A DNA stretch of 64,000 nucleotides from NCBI GenBank assembly GCA_963666575.2, contig CAXXYG010000018.1, forward strand, positions 186,001 through 250,000, written 5' to 3'. Under the pieces are notes generated by a model, which was not told the DNA's origin, ran no database searches, and saw only the letters and a list, made by a program, of their open reading frames with translations. This document shows positions 27,842 to 36,533 of this stretch, piece by piece. This DNA comes from JABMQB01 sp963666575 (GTDB lineage Bacteria; Bacteroidota; Bacteroidia; Bacteroidales; Prolixibacteraceae). The position numbers and the translations under genes are program-made. Numbering within the stretch: the stretch's first letter is position 1; every line of letters begins with the position of its first letter.

Positions 27842-29613
27842 CAGCCTTCTAATTTTTGATTAATAGCTTGTTGTAATTCGGTTTCCAATCCGGTAAATTT
27901 TTCCGATTTAAATTCAGCATAATTAAGTTGCTGAATAATGTATATCAGGCGTTTAAAAAAGTTTCCCACTTCTTCAAACTTCTCAAACTTAAATTCTGAT
28001 TTTACAATGTGATTGACTTTTTCGAGCATGTATTTTTGGCGCTCAATGGATGTATAAGCATCAACATTATCAAACGCATCCTGTTGAAGGAAAACAAAAT
28101 CGATGAGTTCCGATTTCCAAAACATCACGTGGTAATCGACCGGTACTCCATCATCACCCAAAATATTGATTTGTTCATACACTTCCCTTCCCTGATATAA
28201 AGCATTCCTCGAAAAATTAATGTCCTCGATCCAGTTTTCGCCAATATTATTTTTTGAATACTCTACAAATTCGGGGTATTCGAGGTATTTCGAATAACTA
28301 TCGAGTGGGTCAATGGCAGGGTATCTTTTACTATCAGCCCTTTCCTGCGACAAAGCGAAAAAACAACGGGCCACTTTTTTGGTTGCCTCAGTTACAGGCT
28401 CTAATAAATTCCCTCCTGCAGGCGAAACAGTGCCAATAAATGTTACTGAGCCTTTTTCGGCATTTTGCAACAAAACCTGCCCTGCCCTTGAATAATAATT
28501 AGAGATAATTGCCGGCAGGTCCATCGGATAGGCATCCGGGCCCGGCAACTCTTCCATACGGTTCGACATCTCGCGTAAAGCCTGCGCCCAGCGTGATGTT
28601 GAATCGGCCAAAATCAATGTACGTAATCCCATTGCCCTGTAATATTCGGCAATGGTCATAGCTGTATACACCGATGCTTCACGCGCGGCTACAGGCATAT
28701 TCGATGTATTGGCTATAATAGAGGTCCGTTCAATTAATTTGCGCCCGGTACGGGGATCGTCCAGCTCGGGAAATTCGGTAAATATTTCAACTACTTCGTT
28801 GGCACGTTCACCACATGCTGCAATTATCACTATTTCGGCTTTAGCTTGTTTTGCAAGTGCATGCTGAAGTACCGTTTTACCACTTCCAAAAGGGCCGGGT
28901 ATAAAACCTGTTCCTCCTTCAAGAATTGGATTTAATGTATCGATTACACGAATGCCGGTTTCAAACAGCTCAGAGGGACGAAGTTTTCCTGAATAATTTT
29001 TAATGGGTATTTTAACCGGCCATGTTTGAACCATGGTAACATTAACTTTAGTACCTTCTTCGTCGGTTAAAACAGCCATGGTATCATCAATTAAATAATC
29101 GCCTTCCGGTTTTAGTTCACTAATTTGGTATTCTCCCTTTAATTTAAAAGGAACCATAATTTTATGGGGCATACTCATTTCATCTACTTCACCCAACCAA
29201 AAACCGGCACTAACGGTATCGCCAACCTGAGCAATGGGTTTAAATCCCCATTTTTTATTTTTCTCCAAGGGGAAAGTACGTTCGCCACGTTTTAAAAACA
29301 CCCCTTCCATTTTATCGAGGTCGTTTTGCAACCCATCGAAGTTTTTTGCCAGCAAACCAGGGCCTAAATACACCTCAAGCATGTTGCCGGTAAATTTAAC
29401 TTTTGTCCCTACCTTAAAATCACGGGTGCTCTCAAATATCTGAACATAAGCATTATTGCCATCTGTTTTGATCACTTCACCCATTATTTGCTCTCCCTTA
29501 TGGTCGAAATAACAAATTTCATTCTGGTGCAAAAAACCATCGGCATTTACAACAACCAAATTGGCAATGATAGAAGTTACTTCTCCTGTACAGGTATATT
29601 GATTATTCTCCAT
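27841..29613 (-). CDS. atpA: V-type ATPase subunit A (catalytic)
   Basis: A 590-residue catalytic subunit with Walker A GPFGSGKT at 240-247, the A-type insertion region before it, and 'IIAACGERANEV' and 'LADSTSRWAQALREMSNRMEELPG' downstream. Hydrolyses or makes ATP at the A/B interface. It is the first of the core subunits after DUF2764 and E in this operon, with 29 bases between it and DUF2764. Confidence 0.96.
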   Translation of the reverse strand: MENNQYTCTGEVTSIIANLVVVNADGFLHQNEICYFDHKGEQIMGEVIKTDGNNAYVQIFESTRDFKVGTKVKFTGNMLEVYLGPGLLAKNFDGLQNDLDKMEGVFLKRGERTFPLEKNKKWGFKPIAQVGDTVSAGFWLGEVDEMSMPHKIMVPFKLKGEYQISELKPEGDYLIDDTMAVLTDEEGTKVNVTMVQTWPVKIPIKNYSGKLRPSELFETGIRVIDTLNPILEGGTGFIPGPFGSGKTVLQHALAKQAKAEIVIIAACGERANEVVEIFTEFPELDDPRTGRKLIERTSIIANTSNMPVAAREASVYTAMTIAEYYRAMGLRTLILADSTSRWAQALREMSNRMEELPGPDAYPMDLPAIISNYYSRAGQVLLQNAEKGSVTFIGTVSPAGGNLLEPVTEATKKVARCFFALSQERADSKRYPAIDPLDSYSKYLEYPEFVEYSKNNIGENWIEDINFSRNALYQGREVYEQINILGDDGVPVDYHVMFWKSELIDFVFLQQDAFDNVDAYTSIERQKYMLEKVNHIVKSEFKFEKFEEVGNFFKRLIYIIQQLNYAEFKSEKFTGLETELQQAINQKLEG

Positions 29614-29642
29614 ATATATTTAGCGTTTATTGATCTATTTTT

Positions 29643-30464
29643 TTATCCTTCAATATTTAATAGTGTTTTATAGTCTTTTATCACTGATTCGCTATAACTT
29701 TCCACTAAATTGTTTTCTACAGTTCCTCTGAGATTTTTCCACCGTTCAAGAATCATTAATTTTAACAGGTAACCCAATAGCACTTCGATGGAGAAATAAT
29801 TAAATAAATTCAACTCATCGATTACATCCCATTTAAGTTGACCGATGGCCAATTCCTTTTGAAATAAATTAGTTGTTTCCAAAATGGCATTCACTTTTTC
29901 GGAATAGGGCCACTCCACTTGAACCTCTTTATTTAACAATGTAAATCCCAACAATTTATCAGCAAACACATTGCCTTTTACTATCTGTTTATATTTTGAT
30001 ATTTGATTCTCTTCACAAACTTTTACAACCAGGTAATTTCGAAAGTCCATCTCAAAAATAGCCCAGTTTTTAATAAAATTATTCCCTGATTGACAGAGGC
30101 TTTTATAATATTCTTCGTACACAATAAGTTCCATTTCAGGAAGTTTTAGTTCGTCCTTCTTCCCATAAAAAAGAGTGTTACATTGCTGCAAATAATTTGG
30201 TAATAAGTGTAATTGTTTGGTTTCAGGATCAAACCATTCGGGTTTAAAAAAAGCAGCTAACGTGTCGGAAAAATTCCCGGTTAAATAAAAATCCAAAATT
30301 GTTTTGTGAGTCAAAGAATACAATATCAAATCGAACCACTCCTGATGGAGCGGCTCCAAATATGGTTTTATCTCTTTTACAAATTCCGGTAAAATAATTC
30401 CGGAATTTTCAGAGTTTAAAGCCAAATCGGGTAATCCTGATATTTGACAATAATAATTACTCAT
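29643..30464 (-). CDS. DUF2764 family protein of the V-ATPase operon
   Basis: A 273-residue soluble, helix-rich protein starting MSNYYCQISGLPDL, which fits the DUF2764 family found in Bacteroidota V-ATPase operons between E and A. No C (AC39) or F subunit gene is seen, so DUF2764 may take the place of subunit C in connecting shaft and membrane ring; this is inference from position. Its ATG overlaps the restored stop of atpE, so the two are translationally coupled. The reading frame is intact. Confidence 0.78.
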   Translation of the reverse strand: MSNYYCQISGLPDLALNSENSGIILPEFVKEIKPYLEPLHQEWFDLILYSLTHKTILDFYLTGNFSDTLAAFFKPEWFDPETKQLHLLPNYLQQCNTLFYGKKDELKLPEMELIVYEEYYKSLCQSGNNFIKNWAIFEMDFRNYLVVKVCEENQISKYKQIVKGNVFADKLLGFTLLNKEVQVEWPYSEKVNAILETTNLFQKELAIGQLKWDVIDELNLFNYFSIEVLLGYLLKLMILERWKNLRGTVENNLVESYSESVIKDYKTLLNIEG

Positions 30465-31084
30465 TAGAGGCTATTTCGAATAAGTACTTTTGAATTTTAG
30501 GTTTCATAAATGATTTAAAAAAAGCTTCAAAATCTTTCTCAGTAAACGACACTTTAAATCCACTTTTATTTGATACTATTTGAAATCCTTTTCCTGATGT
30601 TTTTACCTATTTCTATTTGAGGTTGAGACATTAAAGACTCATAGGCTTTCGACTTAAAAAACTCCTGCAATTTAGTTAATTGTTCCTCCGACATTTGAGC
30701 CACTAAATCATCGGCCGAAGTTGTATTGTTTTCCCATAATTTTACCAAATCAAGAAAAAAAGACTGAACAAAATTAGTATCGTCCAACAGCTCATTTGTT
30801 ATTTGCTGCGAAGCATCAGTCAAAATACAATCGGTAATTTTTTGCTGAGTAACTGCAATAACCTGGTTCGAAAGTGAATTTAGTTCATCGTGAATACCAT
30901 TAAAAATCTCTTTTGATTTTTGGGTTGCATCTGCAATTGTTTTTGCCGCCTTTTGTTCCGAATCGTTCAGTATTTGAGCTGCTTTACCTTCAGCTTCCGA
31001 AAGTATTTTTTGAGCTTCCAGTTCAGCCTTTTCAACACCTTCCTGATAAATTTTGTCAGCAAGTTCATTAATTTTTGATGTCAT
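30457..31084 (-). pseudogene. atpE: V-type ATPase subunit E, frame-broken near its C-terminus
   Basis: The uninterrupted reading (31084 down to 30566) gives 172 residues of a peripheral-stalk coiled coil ('ELADKIYQEGVEKAELEAQKILSEAEGKAAQIL') and then stops early. Removing one base from the T5 run at 30600-30604 restores a further 46 residues, including 'GKGFQIVSNKSGFKVSFTEKD', the normal E-family end, and gives about 208 residues, the expected length. The restored stop overlaps the DUF2764 start. All upstream and downstream operon genes are intact, so a single-base consensus error or a recoding site is likelier than true loss of an essential subunit. Confidence 0.8.
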
Positions 31085-32028
31085 TTTCAGAAATATTTAA
31101 ATGCTCAACACGGCCTGATTTTCCATACTTAAAAGGATCCCATACCACATTAAACAACGATTTATTTTGAGTAACTACACTTAATACAGGTTTTGGTGAT
31201 TGGTGAATAACATCGTTGGCAAACTTTCCGAGGTAATTATTTGCCATAAAATATTTTTTATGTGTTAAAATCATTATTAAATCAGCATTGTCTTCTTCAG
31301 CAAATTTTAAGAGTGCTTCATGGCATTTTGCCGGGGGACCCGACCTAAGAATTTGTAAATCGCATTTGATGCCTTGTTTTAATAATCCATTTTTTTACCA
31401 AATTGGGCCCTTTTTATAAACTAAACTTGTTTCTAATTTTAAAGGTGTGTTTTACAATAGATACAATTTGAATTTCGGCCTTTAATTTTTTAGCAAGTGC
31501 AGCAGCCCACAGAACCACATTCCGGCAATTTTTTGTTACATCGATGGGCACTAAAATTTTATTAATACCTGCCTGAGTCCATTTTTCATGGATAATCATT
31601 ACCGGGCATGAAACGTACTTCACAACTTTTTGAGAACCCGCATTAAGGATTACTCAGCAGGCATTTTATTTTTTTACATTCTTTAATAATAACCAAATCA
31701 ATATCTTTTGTTTGAATGATATTTAAAACCTCAGGAACCATGTCTCCTATTTTGACTTTTAATTCAACAAAATCAGGTATTTGTCCATTAAAAAATGCCT
31801 TACAACATTTTGATAATTTTTTAGTCGCTTTTTTAATTATACGCTGTGGATCATATTTTAAGGGGTATAATTTTTTTTTGAATAATGAAACTTCAGGAAC
31901 AACAAACAACCATGGTGATTTGGCATGAAAAAACTTCATGAAAAAACATAGCCTGTTTTAAAAGGATTTCCCCTTCTTTAGAGAAAGCTATTGGGAACCA
32001 ATATTTTATGAATATTTTTAACCGACAT
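31068..32028 (-). pseudogene. Two-domain universal stress protein, multiply frame-broken
   Basis: A restored reading starts at the ATG at 32026-32028 (MSVKNIHKILVPIAFSKEG) and runs to 31068, giving about 318 residues with two Usp folds. Segments are found in different frames: 'VVPEVSLFKKKLYPLKYDPQ' and 'VKIGDMVPEVLNIIQTKDIDLVIIKE' (domain 1), 'INKILVPIDVTKNCRNVVLWAAALAKKLKAEIQIVSIV' (domain 2), then 'ADLIMILTHKKYFMANNYLGKFANDVIH'. At least four single-base breaks lie between them. Its last 17 bases overlap the start of atpE, so it belongs to the V-ATPase transcript. The residues between breaks look conserved. Confidence 0.72.
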
Positions 32029-32105
32029 ATAATTTATCTATCTTAATATCTTGCCTCATTATTATGGGTTTCACATCAAAAATCATCAAACACATTCTTC
32101 AGAGG

Positions 32106-32874
32106 CTAAGCTGCTGTTTCGTTCAAACAATAATTAATTCCCGGGCAATTTTTTTTCAGGTAATGCTGCATTCCTTTACACACTGAATTATTTATTACTT
32201 TTTGAATTGAAAAGTTTATATTCGACAAATGGGTTTCCAAAAATTCAATAACCTCTTTACTTATAATCTGATCTTTATTGGCTGTAACAAAAAGGACTTC
32301 CAATTCCAATTTTGCTTTTTCACAAATAGAATTAATCTGATTTAATACAGCCAGTGATGGAAGTTTATCGGGGCATGCAACAAAAAGCAATGTTCCCGCT
32401 GTATTAGGTTCAAATAATTTCGGTACAATAAATACCGGATGTTCTGTGCAGTTAATAATTTTTGACATACCACAGGTTCTGGATGGTACATGAATTGGTA
32501 AATGCACTATAAGTACCTATAACAATATTGTATTTTGTATTGGCTCGTAATTTGGTATGAATAATTTCGGCTACTCCGCCTTTAAAGGATAAAAGTTGTA
32601 TTTGTTTTTCTGACAGCTCAAAATTACTTAACAATTTATTTTTCAAGGCATTAAGTTCATCTTTGGTGATTTTCTTTAAGCGTGGCTCGATGTTCCGCAT
32701 CATCATTGTGCCATAATGAGGGCTTTGGTAAGTTTGTAATATTGAAATTATTGAATGTGGCTGATATAAGTGATTCATGGCAAACGAGATGGCATGCCAA
32801 TTACCATCGGCAAAATCTGCCAGAATTAAAATATTCTTTTCGTAATCTGAATTGTATCCCTCCCCTGTTTCCAT
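32106..32874 (-). pseudogene. Second universal stress protein, one frame break
   Basis: Two overlapping readings (32452-32874 and 32106-32507) make one Usp-like protein of about 255 residues. The first has 'EKNILILADFADGNWHAISFAMNHLY' and 'KYNIVIGTYSAFTNS'; the second continues with 'HVPSRTCGMSKIINCTEHPVFIVPKLF', a normal Usp C-terminal stretch, followed by a second domain. One single-base indel between about 32455 and 32505 would join them. It is the first gene of the leftward set that leads into the V-ATPase operon. Confidence 0.7.
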
Positions 32875-33076
32875 AGCATTTCATTTGTAAACAAGTTATC
32901 ACAGAAAAGGCAAAAAACATACAGGCCTTCACCGAAACAAAAAGAGGATTTTTCCTCAACTAAAGTAGGAGAATTTCTACCCGGCCTGAAGAAATAATAA
33001 TATGGAACATTTATCTAATCAATAGAAAATACATTCTGCACTACAAATAAAAAAATTTATACACCTTTACATCTCA

Positions 33077-33979
33077 ATGAAAAACATTTCTCAAACCACT
33101 ATTTTCCTGGCAATTTTAGCCTGCCTGTTATGGTCGACTGCTTTTGTGGGCGTAAAAATTGGATTGCAATACCATACACCCCTTCAATTTGCCGGCATCA
33201 GGTTTATGATTTCAGGTATACTGATAGTGCTTTATTTTGGTAAATACCGGCAACTCATACGCGAAATAAAAACGAATATAAAATTTATTCTGGTACTTGG
33301 AGTAGTGCAAATTTTTGTCCAATATGCCCTTTTTTACAGTGGAATTAACATGGTGCCCAGTTCTCTGGCTGCGATGATTATTGGTTCATCGCCCTTTTTT
33401 ATTGCTATTGTTGCCCATTATTCGTTCCACAACGATAAAATGACACCCTTAAAAACAGGCAGTATTTTAATTGGAGTTGTTGGAATTGCCATCATTACCC
33501 TTGGGCGCCAACAAATTGAAGTGAAAGGAAAACTGGAACTTTTAGGAATAGGGTTGCTTCTATTAAATAACCTGATATCGGGGTATGCAAATGTTTTGAT
33601 TTCAAAAAAATCGGGAGGTATTTCACCCATGGTTTTAAGTTCAACATCGCTCATTATTGGAGGTGCCATGTTATTTATGGTTTCAATTCCTGCCGAAGGA
33701 TTACATTTAGGGCCCTTTCCTGCCACTTACTATTATTCGCTTGTTTGGTTGAGTTTCCTTTCGGCTGCGGCTATAACCATTTGGTTTTCGCTTCTAAAAC
33801 GTCCGGGTGTCAAAGTTTCAATTCTGAATGTATGGAAATTCCTGATTCCTGTTTCAGGAGCTGCCTTAAGCTGGATGATTATGCCTAATGAACACCCCGA
33901 TTTGATTTCGATTATTGGTATGGCTGTAATTGCAATTTCGTTGCTGGCACTCAATTACGCAAACCGAAAAGCAAAATAA
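33077..33979 (+). CDS. EamA/DMT-family transporter
   Basis: A 300-residue inner-membrane protein with ten hydrophobic segments in two EamA repeats. 'ILACLLWSTAFVGVKIGLQYHTPLQFAGIRFMISG' opens repeat 1 and 'GIGLLLLNNLISGYANVLISKKSGG' opens repeat 2. Members export amino acids or other metabolites; the substrate is unknown. It is divergent from the Usp/V-ATPase set and is the only intact protein gene between 31 and 38.6 kb, which makes it a useful control for the frame breaks around it. Confidence 0.9.
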   Translation: MKNISQTTIFLAILACLLWSTAFVGVKIGLQYHTPLQFAGIRFMISGILIVLYFGKYRQLIREIKTNIKFILVLGVVQIFVQYALFYSGINMVPSSLAAMIIGSSPFFIAIVAHYSFHNDKMTPLKTGSILIGVVGIAIITLGRQQIEVKGKLELLGIGLLLLNNLISGYANVLISKKSGGISPMVLSSTSLIIGGAMLFMVSIPAEGLHLGPFPATYYYSLVWLSFLSAAAITIWFSLLKRPGVKVSILNVWKFLIPVSGAALSWMIMPNEHPDLISIIGMAVIAISLLALNYANRKAK

Positions 33980-34060
33980 CATATACTAGCCACGCGTTAC
34001 AACCAAATTCTGATTATCATATTTTATCCTTGTTAATATTAAGAATTGGATATATTGTTG

Positions 34061-34896
34061 TTAATCCATTATTTTATAATGAATATCGCCAAATACTCTG
34101 TGAGCCAAAGTTTTTGGATGGCATGAAGTACAATTCATTTGCCCTTTAATATTTGCCAATTTTCCATCAACATGGCATACTTTACAATTTGAAACAGGTT
34201 CGCTTGATCTGTCTGTTGTATAATACTTCTCATCGAAATAACCATTTAACATATCAACAGCTTTTTTTGCAACATCTGCAACCAAACATCCACATCTTTC
34301 CGACCGCTCTTTACTGTTCATTTTAAATCCTGATTCTTTTCCCCATTTTGTAGACGATGCATGACATAACACTGAATTTGAAACAGAGGTCGTTGACTTA
34401 TTTAATTTAGAATTTTCAGACATATACACAGGAAGTTCAGCCTTTTCGTACCAGAAAAATAAATCAGAAATAAGATTATTTCGATTTGTACCATTGCTAA
34501 CTAAAAGTCCCAATTGCAGCAGCAGCTCCATTTAATGCTCCACATACTGAACCATAATTTCCTACTCCACCACTACCATATTTCATCATATGATAAGGGA
34601 ATGTTATATTTGATTCACTGTTCTTTTTTTCTAATTGAGATACGATACTTTTAAAAACTCCATACATACACCCTCCTTCATTATGTCCTTGATACGCAAT
34701 ACCTGCTGTAATATCAGGATCAAGTTTTACATAACTCCATTGCGAATCAGCTTGGTTGTCATTCTCAGATGAGAGGGAACTTTGATTTATTATCATCTTT
34801 CAGAGGTGGTTTAAAACAAGTAGAAAGAATATATGCACCAGATATCGCGCTCGCTAATCCGGCTACTCCAAACTTAATAAATCTTCGTTTATTCAT
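34061..34896 (-). pseudogene. Split-Soret-like diheme cytochrome c (C_GCAxxG_C_C family), frame-broken
   Basis: Restored from ATG 34894-34896: MNKRRFIKFGVAGLAS is a Tat-type signal. The middle carries the cysteine-rich C_GCAxxG_C_C pattern ('EGGCMYGVF', 'GNYGSVCGALNGAAAAIG', 'CGCLVADVA'), and the end has two haem c sites, CKVCH and CTSCH. The combination matches split-Soret cytochromes known from Desulfovibrio. Two frame breaks, near 34780-34800 and 34497-34530, separate three readings; no substitution stops were seen within them. A periplasmic electron carrier is expected if the gene is intact. It is next to an AhpD-like gene and a LysR regulator. Confidence 0.62.
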
Positions 34897-35034
34897 TTTC
34901 TATTTCCTGATGTTGGTTTTTAACTAAACACATTTAAATATATCGGAATTTACTTCAATGAATATTGGGATTTCCAGGATCCATTTAAAGCATTTTATAT
35001 ATAGTCGTCGTTTCTTTGATTTAGATGCAAATAG

Positions 35035-35315
35035 TTAAGATTTTTCTAGATCTTCAATTACTGATGAATATTTTGCTTTTTTACTTCCGGCACATATTGA
35101 CATTGAAACAGCCAACGATTCAGCAATTTCTTCTTTTGATGCTCCCGCTTCTACAGCCTTCTTATAGTGCCAATTGATACATGGTTTACAAATCGGCCAT
35201 AACCGAACAAGCTACTGCTATTAATTCTTTGGTTTTTTTTATTTAAAACATTTTCTTCGTATACTTTTTCAGAAAAGTTTTCATACAATTCATTAATTTC
35301 TTTTAGTAAAAACAT
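35035..35315 (-). pseudogene. AhpD-like/carboxymuconolactone decarboxylase-family protein, frame-broken
   Basis: A restored reading of about 93 residues: MFLLKEINELYENFSEKVYEENV, then 'CKPCINWHYKKAVEAGASKEEIAESL' with a CxxC...H redox motif, ending 'SVIEDLEKS'. At least two single-base indels (A run near 35240 and the region near 35195) break the frame. An unusually strong Shine-Dalgarno (AAAGGAGG) lies a few bases before the ATG, unlike the other genes here. Small AhpD-like proteins act as peroxide or disulphide reductases; the role here is unknown. Confidence 0.65.
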
Positions 35316-35323
35316 AATTACCT
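35316..35323 (-). promoter_or_regulatory. Strong Shine-Dalgarno before the AhpD-like gene
   Basis: The plus-strand sequence 'acctcctttt' about 35319-35328 reads AAAAGGAGGT on the minus strand, directly before the ATG at 35315. Bacteroidota genes usually lack such sites, and no other gene in the window shows a comparable one. It may hint that this cassette came from another phylum. Confidence 0.6.
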
Positions 35324-35353
35324 CCTTTTAAAAATTTTGATTTAAAATATTTA

Positions 35354-35371
35354 ATACATTTGCAAATGTAT
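35354..35371. promoter_or_regulatory. Perfect 18-bp palindrome with two divergent -7 motifs
   Basis: ATACATTTGCAAATGTAT is a perfect palindrome. Each strand contains TACATTTG, which fits the TAnnTTTG consensus. It lies between the leftward AhpD-like gene and the rightward LysR gene and could serve both. A plus-strand TTTG at 35336-35339 is closer (15 bp) than the usual 19-21. Confidence 0.45.
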
Positions 35372-35402
35372 GAAATCGGAATATAGAAACATAGCGATAT
35401 TT

Positions 35403-35424
35403 TTCGATGTTTGATATCGAACAT
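35403..35424. promoter_or_regulatory. Probable LysR operator
   Basis: Two overlapping inverted repeats: TTCGAT, 7 bases, ATCGAA (35403-35421) and ATGTT, 8 bases, AACAT (35407-35424). Spacing and symmetry resemble LysR-type T-N11-A sites. It ends 15 bases before the LysR start, which would suit autoregulation. Confidence 0.45.
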
Positions 35425-35439
35425 TTAGATATATGAATT

Positions 35440-36341
35440 ATGGAATTCAGAGAAACTAAAAACATTTCAGGTAGTAGCAAGTTTATTGAGCTTTAATAAT
35501 GCTGCAACTGTACCTTCATTTGGCGCAATCAACTGTTTCGGCACAAATACGTTCGCTTGAAAATAGTCTAGGAAAAGACTTATTTCGAAGAGGCGGGTAA
35601 AACAATCAGCCTTACTCCGGCCGGTGTAAAATTATTGGATTATACACAACGACTCGTAAATATCGAAAAGGAAATCCTAAGCGTTTTGGGTGATCTCACT
35701 GATAAATATGGAGTACTAACCATAAAAACGCCACAATCAATAAGTACTTACTTTTTCCCTGATTTAATAAAAGAATTTCAATTACTTTTTCCAAAAATCG
35801 GATTCGATATTGATTGGGTGTACGAGCTTTAATTTAGTTGATATTTTTAATACAGGAACAATTGACCTTGCATTTCTAATTACTGACAACTTTAAAAATA
35901 AAAATTTGCATATCGAAGAGTTAGCTAAAATAAAACTTGTTCTTGCTGTACACCCACAGGATGAATTATTAAAAAACAAAAAAAATCCCATCACTGATTT
36001 AGGAAAACAAAACCTTAATATTTGCAAAATCGGATTGTAATTACAAAAACATACTACAAAAATTACTAATTCAATCAGACATTAAGCCTGCTAAAATAAT
36101 AGAGATCAACAGTCTTGATGCAATAAAACGATTATTAGTGTTGGGAAACGGAATAGCATTTCTTCCCGAAATGGTAATTAAAGATGAACTGGATCAAGGT
36201 ATGCTGAAAACATTAAACTGGAAAGGCCCTGATTTTAATGCAAACATAGTTATGATATGGTCGAAAGAAAAACACATTTCTGAGCCACTTAAGGCATTTC
36301 AATTAATGATAAGAAAAACAATACAAATAGCTGATTTTTAA
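35440..36341 (+). pseudogene. LysR-family regulator, multiply frame-broken
   Basis: A restored reading from ATG 35440 begins MEFRELKTFQVVASLLSFNNAA, continues with the HTH 'HLAQSTVSAQIRSLENSLGKDLF' and 'KTISLTPAGVKLLDY', and has a substrate-domain remnant ('TPQSISTYFFPDLIKEFQLLFPKIGF', 'LLVLGNGIAFLPEMVIKDEL'). Total length about 300 residues, as in the family. At least five single-base breaks lie within it (for example near 35453, 35510, 35598, 35820 and 36037). It is divergent from the AhpD-like and split-Soret genes, the normal layout for LysR and its target. Confidence 0.68.
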
Positions 36342-36452
36342 GCAATACTAAATTATTGAAGGAGAGGTATTGAATCGTTAAAACGATTGTATTTATCAAA
36401 CAGAAAATAATAAAATTTGAGATATAGTAGAAATATGCATCCGAAATAAAGA

Positions 36453-36480
36453 AAGGGGCACGACTCAAAGTCGTACTCCC
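36453..36480. repeat. Dispersed hairpin element (GGGGCACGACT type)
   Basis: A 6-bp perfect stem (ACGACT, CAA loop, AGTCGT at 36460-36474) extended imperfectly by GGGGC and CTCCC arms. A diverged relative may lie at 23262-23295 (GGGAGTGCGACTT and CCTGCCCACACT). It sits between the LysR gene and the peptidase stop. Confidence 0.4.
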
Positions 36481-36533
36481 AACTAAATTAGTTTAAAGCT
36501 CACTGCCTAAAGTGCATAGTGCACCGCTCTCCC

